Shown here in pieces: positions 1-8,392 of a stretch of DNA of 64,000 nucleotides (positions within the stretch are counted from its first letter, which is position 1; every line of letters begins with the position of its first letter). Both the position numbers and the translations under genes were made by a program. A model generated the notes under the pieces. That model was given only the letters and a program-made list of their open reading frames with translations, was not told the origin of the DNA and did no database searches. Location: contig NZ_OZ246019.1 of the NCBI RefSeq assembly GCF_965230805.1, positions 3,038,001 through 3,102,000 on the forward strand, in the 5' to 3' direction. The stretch comes from Marinifilum sp965230805. GTDB lineage: Bacteria; Bacteroidota; Bacteroidia; Bacteroidales; Marinifilaceae.

Positions 1-633
1 AATCAGGCGGTTCCAGAGCCAACGATTAGACGCATGCCTTCCTATTTGGCTTACGCCGAAGGTCTACTGCGTAAGGGTCAGCAATTTGTATCATCAACCC
101 AAATTGCAAATTATATGAATATAGATCCAACGCAGGTAACAAAAGATTTATCATACACCACTATAGTAGGAAAAACCAGGGTTGGATATGAGGTTAAAGC
201 AATTGTTGATGTTTTATCCGATTTTCTTGGCTTTTCCGTAATGGATAATGCTTTTCTTGTTGGAGCAGGATCATTGGGATCTGCTCTGCTGCATGATAGT
301 GGATTAAATCATTTTGGATTAAACATTGAAGCAGCTTTTGATGTAAATCCGTCAACAATTGGAAGGAAGATTAATGATGTGGAAGTTTTTCACATAGACC
401 AGTTTAGAGATCTGGCTCAGGAATTGAATGTCGTTATGGGGATAATTACGGTTCCTGCCGAAAATGCACAAACTGTAGCTGATTTAATGGTGGCATGGGG
501 AATTAAGGCCATTTGGAATTTTACTCCCGCAAGAATTAAAGTACCGGATGATATTATTGTTCAGAATACAACATTGTATTCTAATCTTGCAATTATCTTT
601 AATAAGCTACATTACGAAAGAAGAGAAGAATAA
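1..633 (+). CDS. rex: Redox-sensing transcriptional repressor Rex (5' end outside window)
   Basis: Rex represses fermentation and anaerobic respiration genes and is released when NADH binds. The reading frame is open from base 1 to the TAA at 631-633, and the residues before the first ATG (base 34) read VPEPTIRR, the usual start of Rex, so the true start lies upstream of the window and the ATG at 34 is internal. A winged-helix N-terminal half is followed by the Rossmann glycine motif VGAGSLGSAL (bases about 253-282) and a conserved C-terminal segment with IWNFTPARI. It converges on the next gene, with a strong shared terminator between them. Family assignment is secure; regulated targets cannot be read here. 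Confidence 0.93.
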   Translation, partial: NQAVPEPTIRRMPSYLAYAEGLLRKGQQFVSSTQIANYMNIDPTQVTKDLSYTTIVGKTRVGYEVKAIVDVLSDFLGFSVMDNAFLVGAGSLGSALLHDSGLNHFGLNIEAAFDVNPSTIGRKINDVEVFHIDQFRDLAQELNVVMGIITVPAENAQTVADLMVAWGIKAIWNFTPARIKVPDDIIVQNTTLYSNLAIIFNKLHYERREE

Positions 634-658
634 TTATTCGAGAGATAAAATAAAAAAA

Positions 659-690
659 GGGGTTTTGAAATTTTTCAAAACCCCCTTTTT
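659..690. terminator. Bidirectional intrinsic terminator
   Basis: A perfect stem GGGGTTTTGAAA / TTTCAAAACCCC with a two-base loop, flanked by an A-run on the left and a T-run on the right, sits between convergent rex and the small DNA-binding gene. It can terminate transcription in both directions. Confidence 0.85.
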
Positions 691-714
691 ATTTATCTGA
701 TGTAAAAACTTTTC

Positions 715-963
715 TTAGGCATTCTCCAAGATACGGAAAGCGTGATCTAAAATTGTAGTATCATCAAGTTCAACAATTCCTCCATTTGGGCCTTGCTCAA
801 CATGGATTCCTGTACTTTTACCTTCATCAAAATTTGTTCCACCAAAATAATTTCTAACAGTTTCAACGTTTAATTGTAAGTCTTCTGCAATCCTTTGCAT
901 GCTGCCGTCTGGCAAACGATCCTTAATTTGTCTTAGCTCATTAAATGTGATTGTCTTAGTCAT
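715..963 (-). CDS. Small DNA-binding protein, Bacteroidota family
   Basis: 82 residues. The N-terminal half (about residues 7-40) reads as a helix-turn-helix: RIAEDLQLNVETVRNYFGG resembles a recognition helix region. The C-terminal half is acidic and contains a glycine-rich turn (EQGPNGGIVELDD). Proteins of this size and pattern are widespread in Bacteroidota and annotated only as DNA-binding. It is a single gene convergent with rex. The operator and partner are unknown; the DNA-binding role is inferred from the HTH-like segment. Confidence 0.7.
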   Translation of the reverse strand: MTKTITFNELRQIKDRLPDGSMQRIAEDLQLNVETVRNYFGGTNFDEGKSTGIHVEQGPNGGIVELDDTTILDHAFRILENA

Positions 964-1067
964 ATGCTGTTTATTTTATTAAGGGTTAGAAATATATTTG
1001 CCCTTTAAATTTAATGAAAGAATTTCTTAAATTAAAATTATTAGAACGTTAATTCTACCATTAACAA

Positions 1068-2426
1068 TTAAAAGGTAAGTGTGAAACTAGTTCGCTCGTC
1101 AGGCACAGAATAAGCTGTAATTGTTCCACCATGCAGTCGAAGGATTTGCTTCGACAGACTTAAGCCAATGCCGGATCCTTTGGGTTTTGTGGTAAAAAAT
1201 GGGATAAAAACTTTATCTAATACTTCTTTAATAATGCCTTGGCCGTTATCACTTACTTGAATAGAAATCCGGCCTCTTGAATTCATAAAAGCTTTTAGTT
1301 CAATTTTAGGATTTTCGGTATGTTCCAAAGCATGTATTGAGTTCTTAATTAAATTTATTAACACCTGCTCAATCAGCTGCTCATCTGCCGAAAGTTCAAT
1401 GGATTGAGGATTGATGCTGATATCGCATTCAATTCCATTTCTTTTGATTTCCTCTTCCATTAATCTGTAAATATTATCAAATAGTTTTTGAACCTGAAAG
1501 ATGCTGAAGTTCGGCTTTGGAATTTTTGTAAGATTACGATATGTGTCAACAAAATGGAGCAGACCGGAGCTTCTTTTGTGAATTGTCTCCAATGCCATCT
1601 TAACTTCATTTAGAGTTTCGAGGTCTTGCTCATCAAAACGATTGGTATTGTTTTCACCAAAATCATCAAGAATGGTAGTAAGTGTAGTCGATAGTGAAGA
1701 GATTGGTGTAATTGAATTCATTATTTCATGTGTTAACACACGGATCAGTTTCTGCCATGATTCAATCTCTTGTTCTTCCAATTCATATTGGATATTCTTT
1801 ATTGATACCAATATAACTTGACGATTGTTTATTTTAAATTCGGTTGCATACACAGCCAACTGTAGAATGTCGTCATTGTCATTTACCTTTATCAGCGTAT
1901 TTTCGCCATGCTTCAGGTTCAATAAAGAATCCACCAAATCAGGGCTAAATGATTTTAAATCCTGAATCATTTTAAGATTGCTGATTTGGAAAAGTTTCTT
2001 GGAAGCATTGTTAATCATTTCTACTTTGCCATCACGATGAAATGCGATTAAACTAATCCCAATATGTTGAATAACGGTTTGCAGATAAAAGTAATGTTCT
2101 TCTTTTTCTGCACGGATTTTTTGGAAATCCGTGATTACAGCATTGAAAGATTCTTGTAGTTTATCAAAAGAACTGCCTAAGCCTTGAACCTGAAAGTTTC
2201 TAGTAAAATCGGAATAACGTATCGATTCCAGAAAGTTTTTAAGCAAACGGTTGGTTTTTTCCACATACCTTATGATCTCATATATCTGGTAAATAATGGC
2301 AATAAAAGTCAGACTTGCAGTAAAGTATAAACTTCTTTTAGCAAGCAAGTAGAATAAAAGAAAAATCGTGGCTGATAGCACGATAATCCTGATAATAAAG
2401 TTAATTCGGAAACTCTTATAAACCAT
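1068..2426 (-). CDS. NtrY-type membrane sensor histidine kinase
   Basis: Membrane histidine kinase partner of the adjacent sigma-54 activator. Two hydrophobic helices lie near the N-terminus, followed by a linker, a PAS-like region (about 100 residues), the H-box LTHEIMNSITPI with the phosphorylated His, then the ATPase lid with NLIKNSIHAL, DNGQGI and GSGIGLSLSKQILRLHGG. The start at 2426 overlaps the regulator stop by 11 bases (ATGGTTTATAA), typical of translational coupling; an in-frame ATG at 2468 would add 14 residues and overlap by 53 bases. The periplasmic part is almost absent, so the signal is probably membrane-borne or cytoplasmic (inference). Confidence 0.88.
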   Translation of the reverse strand: MVYKSFRINFIIRIIVLSATIFLLFYLLAKRSLYFTASLTFIAIIYQIYEIIRYVEKTNRLLKNFLESIRYSDFTRNFQVQGLGSSFDKLQESFNAVITDFQKIRAEKEEHYFYLQTVIQHIGISLIAFHRDGKVEMINNASKKLFQISNLKMIQDLKSFSPDLVDSLLNLKHGENTLIKVNDNDDILQLAVYATEFKINNRQVILVSIKNIQYELEEQEIESWQKLIRVLTHEIMNSITPISSLSTTLTTILDDFGENNTNRFDEQDLETLNEVKMALETIHKRSSGLLHFVDTYRNLTKIPKPNFSIFQVQKLFDNIYRLMEEEIKRNGIECDISINPQSIELSADEQLIEQVLINLIKNSIHALEHTENPKIELKAFMNSRGRISIQVSDNGQGIIKEVLDKVFIPFFTTKPKGSGIGLSLSKQILRLHGGTITAYSVPDERTSFTLTF

Positions 2427-3795
2427 ATTTTTCAAGTCTTCTGTATAGCGAGGTTCTTGTAAGTCCAAGTTCGCCTGCGGCTTTGGATATGTTACCTTTA
2501 TTTGTTTTTAATACCTTTTGGATGATATTTTTTTCTACCTCTTCAAGATTGTATGAATCGAACTCAACATCGTCTTGATGACTTCTTTCCATGCTAATTT
2601 GGAAATCTCCAGGTTCAAGACTTTTATCATCAGCCATAATTACTGCGCGTTCCATTTGATGTTGAAGTTCGCGAACATTCCCCGGCCAACCGTAATCGTA
2701 AAGTTTGTTAATGCAAGCTTTCGATAATGGATTAATTCTTTTCTTGTACTTTTTAGAATAAATTTTTAGAAAATGATCAGCTAACAAAGGTATGTCTTCA
2801 TATCTATCACGCAGCGGAGGAAGGTCAATTTCTACAGTATTAATACGGTATAATAAATCTTGACGGTATTTTTCTTCTGATGCCATTTGTTTTAGAGGCA
2901 TGTTTGTTGCACAAATCAAACGTATATCGATTGGAATCGGTTTGTTTGATCCAACTCTAATCACTTCTCTTCTTTCAAGAACGGTTAAAAGTTTGGCTTG
3001 CATAGGTAAACTTAAGTTACCAATTTCATCGAGGAATAATGTACCACCAGATGCTATCTCAAATCTTCCTGGCCGATCTGTTCTTGCATCAGTAAAGGCT
3101 CCTTTCACATGACCAAACAATTCACTTTCGAACAAGTTTTCGTTTATGGAACCAAGGTCAACACTAACAAAAACTTCATCTTTTCTGCTGGAATTACGGT
3201 GTAATGCTCTTGCAACTAATTCTTTCCCTGTTCCGTTTTCTCCTAAAATCAATACATTAGCATCTGTTTTTGAAACTTTTGAAATGGTTTGAAATACTTG
3301 TTGCATTTCTGGAGAAGTACCAATAAAATCATTAAAAGGTTGATCCAGAACAGCGTTTAGTTCTTTTTGCTTGGTTTTGAGTTCGCTAACTTCTTCTTTT
3401 GATTTGCGAAGTGTAATGGCAGATGAGATAGTGGCTAAAAGTTTCTCGTTTTGCCAAGGTTTTAATATAAAATCAGTAGCCCCAGCTTTTATCGCTTTTA
3501 CCGATTTTTCAATATCGCCATAAGCCGTAATAAACAAAACTACAGCTCTTGCATCTATTTCAAGAATTTTATTTAACCAATGATAACCTTCTTGACCACT
3601 TATGGCATCCTTGGTAAAGTTCATATCCAACAGAATTACATCATATTCTTCCTGTTTCATTAATTTAGGGATCATTTCAGGATCTGATTCTGTATGAATT
3701 AGTTCTACATGTTGTTTTAAAAGTAGTTTCAGGGAAAACAATATGTCTTCATTATCATCAATGGCAAGTATTTTACCACTCTTCTGTATTGTCAT
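2416..3795 (-). CDS. Sigma-54-dependent response regulator (NtrC/AtoC type)
   Basis: 459 residues in three domains. The receiver (1-120) has the acidic pair D13/D14, phospho-acceptor D57 in VILLDMNF and the lysine in FILKPW. The AAA+ domain (about 155-395) has Walker A GENGTGKE (185-192, Asn replacing the usual Ser), the sigma-54 contact loop GAFTDA (232-237), Walker B LFLDE (253-257) and an arginine-finger region. A Fis-type helix-turn-helix ends the protein (GNISKAAGELGLTRTSLYRR). It is first in an operon with the kinase and divergent from an exporter operon, its likely target. The intact GAFTDA means it should need RpoN. Confidence 0.94.
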   Translation of the reverse strand: MTIQKSGKILAIDDNEDILFSLKLLLKQHVELIHTESDPEMIPKLMKQEEYDVILLDMNFTKDAISGQEGYHWLNKILEIDARAVVLFITAYGDIEKSVKAIKAGATDFILKPWQNEKLLATISSAITLRKSKEEVSELKTKQKELNAVLDQPFNDFIGTSPEMQQVFQTISKVSKTDANVLILGENGTGKELVARALHRNSSRKDEVFVSVDLGSINENLFESELFGHVKGAFTDARTDRPGRFEIASGGTLFLDEIGNLSLPMQAKLLTVLERREVIRVGSNKPIPIDIRLICATNMPLKQMASEEKYRQDLLYRINTVEIDLPPLRDRYEDIPLLADHFLKIYSKKYKKRINPLSKACINKLYDYGWPGNVRELQHQMERAVIMADDKSLEPGDFQISMERSHQDDVEFDSYNLEEVEKNIIQKVLKTNKGNISKAAGELGLTRTSLYRRLEKYGL

Positions 3796-3877
3796 AATAT
3801 CTGAATAATTGTAGGTTTGGTTTGTTTTTTAAATCTGGACTCAAGTTATTATTAATATTTCAGAAATAAAAAAAGGA

Positions 3878-3893
3878 TGTACGTAAACGTACA
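3878..3893. promoter_or_regulatory. Palindromic activator-binding site candidate
   Basis: TGTACGTAAACGTACA is an inverted repeat with perfect 7-bp arms and a 2-base spacer. It lies in the 250-bp gap between the sigma-54 activator gene and the exporter operon, about 90 bp upstream of the GG/GA promoter candidate and 83 bp upstream of the regulator start. That position suits an upstream activating sequence for a dimeric Fis-type HTH. Function is inferred. Confidence 0.5.
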
Positions 3894-3980
3894 CTCTATG
3901 TCTTAAATCCGTTCAAACTTTGTAGGTGAACTTGATGTTTGTATTGATTAAGTGGTTGTTATTCAGGTTTAAATTGTGTT

Positions 3981-3996
3981 TGGCATAAAAGTGGAT
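3981..3996 (+). promoter_or_regulatory. Sigma-54-like promoter candidate of the exporter operon
   Basis: TTGGCATAAAAGTGGAT resembles the -24/-12 consensus TTGGCACG-N4-TTGCA: the -24 GG and its flank match and spacing is right, but the -12 element reads GA instead of GC. It is 50 bp before the adaptor ATG and downstream of the palindrome at 3878-3893. The imperfect -12 element keeps confidence moderate. Confidence 0.35.
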
Positions 3997-4045
3997 AATG
4001 CTTTAAGGTGTTTGAAAAAAAGGTATATAAAAAGTCAAAAAAAAT

Positions 4046-5296
4046 ATGGATAGAATTATTGAGAAGAGGCCTTGGTATCTTCAGAAGAAAAATTGGTACC
4101 TAGCTGTTGGTGTAATGGCCATACTTATTCTCTACACAGCATTTCTAGGAACTTCGGGATTAAGCTTTCGGGTAAATGAAGAAACACTATCAATTTCCGA
4201 TGTAAAAAAAGATTATTTTCAAGAATACATTGCTCGAACCGGTACTGTTAACCCTATTACGACTGTATATTTGGATGCAATTGAAGGGGGTAGGGTAGAA
4301 GAGATTTTACTGGAAGAAGGTAGTATGGTTCAAAAAGGTAATATTATCTTGCGTTTAAGTAATTCCGAGTTGAATCTGCAGATATTGAACTCTGAAGCAG
4401 CTTTTACAGAACAAGTAAATCGGCTAAGAGATACACGTTTGAGCATGGAGCAAGATCGTTTGAATATCAAACGCAATTTGCTGGATATCGATTTGAATTT
4501 GGCAAAAAGCAAAAGGCAATACTTTCGAAATAAAACTTTCTACAAAAAGGATTTAATAGCCAAAGAGGAATTTGAAGCTTCACGCGATGATTATTTTTAT
4601 CACAAAAAGGTAAGGGATTTATTGTTAGAGCGTCAAAAAACTGATTCCTTATCGAGGACAATTCAGATAGAAAGATTAGAAGCGAATTTGAGTAAAATGG
4701 AAGACAATTTAGATTTGGTTCGTGAGAAACTTCAAAATCTAAATGTGAAAGCTCCTGTTAGCGGTCAGCTTGGATCATTAAATGCCGAATTGGGAGAATC
4801 TATATCAAAAGGACAAAGACTTGGTCAGGTTAATATTTTGGATAATTATAAAATTAATGCAATGGTTGACGAGCTTTACATTGCTAGATTAAATAAAGGT
4901 TTAAATGCAAATTTTAAATTTAATGGAAAGGAATATCTATTAATAGTATCTAAAGTATATCCTGAGGTGCGTAATGGACAATTCGAAATAGATTTAAAAT
5001 TTGTAAGTGAGTTGCCGAAAGGTATCAGAACCGGACAAACATTCCGAACCAAAATTGAATTGGGTGAACCTAGAGAAGCTTTATTGGTTCCAAGGGGTGG
5101 TTTTTTTCAAAGTACTGGTGGTCAGTGGATTTTCGTAGTGGATGCATCTGGAGAATTTGCAGTGAGAAGACAGATTAAGCTTGGAAATCAGAATCCAAAA
5201 TATTACGAAGTGCTGGAAGGCTTACAAACAGGCGAAAAGGTGATTACAAACAGTTATGAACTCTATGGAGATGCAGAAAAATTGCTATTAAAATAA
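4046..5296 (+). CDS. HlyD/MacA-like periplasmic adaptor of an ABC exporter
   Basis: 416 residues. A basic N-terminus and one membrane helix (about 18-37) anchor it. A lipoyl/barrel half-motif follows (VEEILLEEGSMVQKGNIILRL), then a long helical hairpin (about 103-235), the second lipoyl half (NVKAPVSGQLGSLNAELGES) and a beta-barrel C-terminus with GLQTGEKVITNSYELYGDAEKL. This is the membrane-fusion-protein plan that links an inner-membrane pump to an outer-membrane channel. Four bases separate it from the first permease gene. The cargo is unknown; neighbours suggest lipid, peptide or antibiotic efflux controlled by the divergent two-component pair. Confidence 0.88.
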   Translation: MDRIIEKRPWYLQKKNWYLAVGVMAILILYTAFLGTSGLSFRVNEETLSISDVKKDYFQEYIARTGTVNPITTVYLDAIEGGRVEEILLEEGSMVQKGNIILRLSNSELNLQILNSEAAFTEQVNRLRDTRLSMEQDRLNIKRNLLDIDLNLAKSKRQYFRNKTFYKKDLIAKEEFEASRDDYFYHKKVRDLLLERQKTDSLSRTIQIERLEANLSKMEDNLDLVREKLQNLNVKAPVSGQLGSLNAELGESISKGQRLGQVNILDNYKINAMVDELYIARLNKGLNANFKFNGKEYLLIVSKVYPEVRNGQFEIDLKFVSELPKGIRTGQTFRTKIELGEPREALLVPRGGFFQSTGGQWIFVVDASGEFAVRRQIKLGNQNPKYYEVLEGLQTGEKVITNSYELYGDAEKLLLK

Positions 5297-5300
5297 GTGG

Positions 5301-7649
5301 ATGATTAAAATTATACTCAATACAGTAATTAGAAATTTGTACAAGCAAAAAGCTTATTCGTTAATAAATATTTTCGGATTGGCTACAGGTGTAACGTGTA
5401 CACTTTTAATATTGATTTGGGTTAATTATGAACTTAGTTTTGATACCTACCACAAGGATGTAAACAGAATTTATGCCGTTTATGAAAATCAACGATATGC
5501 TGATGGAGATGTTTTCTCTGTTTATTCCACACCAAGCCCACTGGCAGAATCCTTAAAGAAAGAATATGCCGAAGTGGAATATTCATCGAGAATGGTGAGT
5601 ACATGGGGACAATTGATTTTATCAGCCAATGGAAAAACGATTGTAGTAAATGGGGGTAAGGTTGTAGACCCTGATTTCTTTAAGATATTTTCGATTCCGG
5701 TTGTTCATGGAAACTTTAGTAATCCATTGACAAATGACAATACCATTGTGTTAAGTCAAAGGATGTCTGATAAACTATTTGGAGATATCAATCCTGTTGG
5801 AATGAATGTAGAAATTAACTCAAGCTATCAGTTTATTGTGGGTGCGGTGGTAGAGAATGCTCCTGAAAATTCTTCAATACATTTTGACTTTTTTCTGCCA
5901 ATTAAATTTTTTCAGGATTATTGGCAATATGATTTAACCGATTGGGAAGCAAATTCATTCTATACTTTTTTAAAACTGAAAGAAGGTGCCAATAGTAAAT
6001 ATTTGGCAGAAAATATAAAGCATAATTTACGACAGCGAACTTCATATTCAAACATAGAGTTAGATATACAGGAGTTTGATAAGTATCATTTGTATTCAAT
6101 CAATAAAAATAAGGTAGGGTCGATTTGGTATGTAAGGCTTTTTCTATTGGTTGCGGTGCTTATTCTATTAATAGCGTGTTTTAATTATATGAATTTGGCA
6201 ACAGCCAGATCAGAGAGGCGAGCAAGGGAAGTAGCAATTCGAAAAGTTGTTGGAGCACAAAGAAGCGGATTGGTGGGATTATTCCTAACCGAGTCAATCA
6301 TTTTTACAGGCATCGCTCTAGGATTAGCCGTTGTGTTTGTAGAATTACTATTGCCGGTGTTTGGTGATCTTACTAACCGAACACTCTCCTTAATGCCAGG
6401 CAACTTTAAATTTTTACTTGCAGTTGTCTTTATTGTTCTAATCACCGGCATTTTATCAGGAAGTTATCCTGCTTTATTCCTTTCTTCTTTTCTGCCTATA
6501 GAGGTAATCAGAGGAGTGTTCAGACAAGATTCAGCAATGCTGCGAAAAGTTTTGGTGGTGATTCAGTTTACCATGTCAATCGCACTTTTTATTTGCACTT
6601 GTGTGATATATAAACAACTGAATTTTTTACAGGAATCCGATATCGGCTATAATAAAGACAATATTGTTTACGTAGAAATGCTTGATGATTTTTATCAGGA
6701 GTACCCTGAGCTAAAAGAGGAATTGCTTAAAGTTGCCGGAGTTCATTGGATAACAGCGGCAAATCAAATGCCGGTTAATTTCTCAAACTCAACATGGGAT
6801 GTGTCGTGGCCCGATAAAACAGAAGGTGCTGACCAAGTATTATTTCAATTATCATTTGTGGATTTCGATTTTATTGAAACCTTCGAAATGGATGTTATTC
6901 AAGGCCGGGGATTTTCTAAAAAGCATGGCGAGGATACCCTAAAATTTATTATTAACGAATCGGCAGCAGAAAAGATGGGAATGGTGCATACCATTGGTGA
7001 GAAAATCACTCTTTGGAACTATACTGGTGAGGTGATAGGTATTGTGAAAGATTTTAATTTTAACAGTTTACAGGTTGGAGTCAATCCATTAATTATGATG
7101 CGTAACCCAAGATCTTTTAAATACATAGGAATTCGTATTGGAGCAGATAAGGATCCGATAATAAATCGTATTCGAAAGGTTTGGACACAAAAATTTGCTC
7201 ATATGCCTTTTAACTACAGGTTGCTTGAGGAAGATTTCGATTATTTTTATCAGGCAGAATCGAGAATGGGAAAGCTGTTTGCTTCATTCACGGTCATAGC
7301 ATTTATCATTTCCTGTCTTGGTTTGTTTGGATTGGTATCCTTTATAACAGAGAGTAAAGCCAAAGAAGTAGCATTGCGAAAAGTGTTTGGTGCCAATGTC
7401 GATCATGTGCTACAGCTATTGATTAAAGACATTTTTAAATGGATTATGCTATCAGTTGCAATCGCTTGGGTGCTTTCGTTTTTTGCAATGGAATGGTGGT
7501 TGCATGGATTTGCCTACCGAATCGAGATCGGAATTGGCATATTTATTTTAGCTGCTATTTTATCCATTTTAATAGCATTTTTAACTTCGTACAAACAAAT
7601 TGCAAGAATGGTTTACAGTGCACCTGCTCAAATATTAAAATATCAATAA
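5301..7649 (+). CDS. ABC transporter permease, FtsX/MacB type (first of two)
   Basis: 782 residues with duplicated architecture: an N-terminal helix (about 20-42), a MacB-type periplasmic domain, then an FtsX segment with NYMNLATARSERRAREVAIRK and three helices, a further helix, a second periplasmic domain, and a C-terminal FtsX segment with LGLFGLVSFITESKAKEVALRK. The cytoplasmic ARREVAIRK-like loops are the usual contacts with the ATPase. It starts 4 bases after the adaptor and is followed by the ATPase gene. About 780 residues with two FtsX repeats is usual for this Bacteroidota type. Substrate not readable. Confidence 0.9.
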   Translation: MIKIILNTVIRNLYKQKAYSLINIFGLATGVTCTLLILIWVNYELSFDTYHKDVNRIYAVYENQRYADGDVFSVYSTPSPLAESLKKEYAEVEYSSRMVSTWGQLILSANGKTIVVNGGKVVDPDFFKIFSIPVVHGNFSNPLTNDNTIVLSQRMSDKLFGDINPVGMNVEINSSYQFIVGAVVENAPENSSIHFDFFLPIKFFQDYWQYDLTDWEANSFYTFLKLKEGANSKYLAENIKHNLRQRTSYSNIELDIQEFDKYHLYSINKNKVGSIWYVRLFLLVAVLILLIACFNYMNLATARSERRAREVAIRKVVGAQRSGLVGLFLTESIIFTGIALGLAVVFVELLLPVFGDLTNRTLSLMPGNFKFLLAVVFIVLITGILSGSYPALFLSSFLPIEVIRGVFRQDSAMLRKVLVVIQFTMSIALFICTCVIYKQLNFLQESDIGYNKDNIVYVEMLDDFYQEYPELKEELLKVAGVHWITAANQMPVNFSNSTWDVSWPDKTEGADQVLFQLSFVDFDFIETFEMDVIQGRGFSKKHGEDTLKFIINESAAEKMGMVHTIGEKITLWNYTGEVIGIVKDFNFNSLQVGVNPLIMMRNPRSFKYIGIRIGADKDPIINRIRKVWTQKFAHMPFNYRLLEEDFDYFYQAESRMGKLFASFTVIAFIISCLGLFGLVSFITESKAKEVALRKVFGANVDHVLQLLIKDIFKWIMLSVAIAWVLSFFAMEWWLHGFAYRIEIGIGIFILAAILSILIAFLTSYKQIARMVYSAPAQILKYQ

Positions 7650-7667
7650 ATTATAAATGTTAAGGGT

Positions 7668-8351
7668 ATGATTAAAACGAAAAACTTAATTAAGATCTTC
7701 CGAACAGATGAGGTTGAAACAACTGCTCTAAATAATGTGAACCTTGAAATAAAAGAAGGTGAATTTGTGGCCATAATGGGACCATCGGGTTGTGGCAAAT
7801 CAACTTTATTAAATATTATTGGCTTATTGGATAATCCTAGCGAAGGTGAATTACACTTTACTGGATACCAAGTGGAAAAATATTCTGAGCGCCAAAGAAC
7901 AAATTTAAGAAAAGAGAATATCGGTTTTGTTTTTCAGAGTTTTAATCTGATTGATGAACTGACAGTTTTTGAGAATGTTGAGTTGCCACTTCTGTACATG
8001 AAGGTTTCGGGATCGGAACGCAAAAGAAGAGTAAATGAAGCACTGGAAAGAATGAATATTGCACATAGGGCAAAGCATTTTCCGCAGCAACTTTCAGGAG
8101 GACAGCAGCAGCGTGTAGCTATTGCTCGCGCGGTGATCTCTAATCCGAAATTAATACTTGCCGATGAGCCAACAGGGAACTTGGATTCTGCAAATGGTGA
8201 AGAAGTTATGAACCTTTTAACGCAATTAAATGAAGAAGGAACAACCATTGTGATGGTAACTCACTCCCCATCCGATGCCGATAGAAGCCATAGAATTATT
8301 CAGCTATTCGATGGCCATATTGTTACCGAAAATATGAGACAAAAACTATAG
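7668..8351 (+). CDS. ABC transporter ATPase, LolD/MacB type
   Basis: 227 residues, a complete nucleotide-binding subunit: Walker A GPSGCGKST (38-46), Q-loop VFQSFNLI (88-95), signature LSGGQQQRVAIARA (142-155), Walker B LILADEPTGNLD (162-173) and the H-loop histidine in MVTHSPSDADRS. It lies between two FtsX-type permeases that it presumably serves as a homodimer. The neighbouring adaptor makes a MacB-like efflux role more likely than LolD-type lipoprotein sorting. Confidence 0.93.
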   Translation: MIKTKNLIKIFRTDEVETTALNNVNLEIKEGEFVAIMGPSGCGKSTLLNIIGLLDNPSEGELHFTGYQVEKYSERQRTNLRKENIGFVFQSFNLIDELTVFENVELPLLYMKVSGSERKRRVNEALERMNIAHRAKHFPQQLSGGQQQRVAIARAVISNPKLILADEPTGNLDSANGEEVMNLLTQLNEEGTTIVMVTHSPSDADRSHRIIQLFDGHIVTENMRQKL

Positions 8352-8392
8352 TGCTACATCCCACACCTAAAGGTTTCATTAATAGAATCGCA

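Noticed and set aside
3981..3996. Certain sigma-54 promoter
   Set aside because: The -12 element is GA, not GC, so it is listed only as a candidate.
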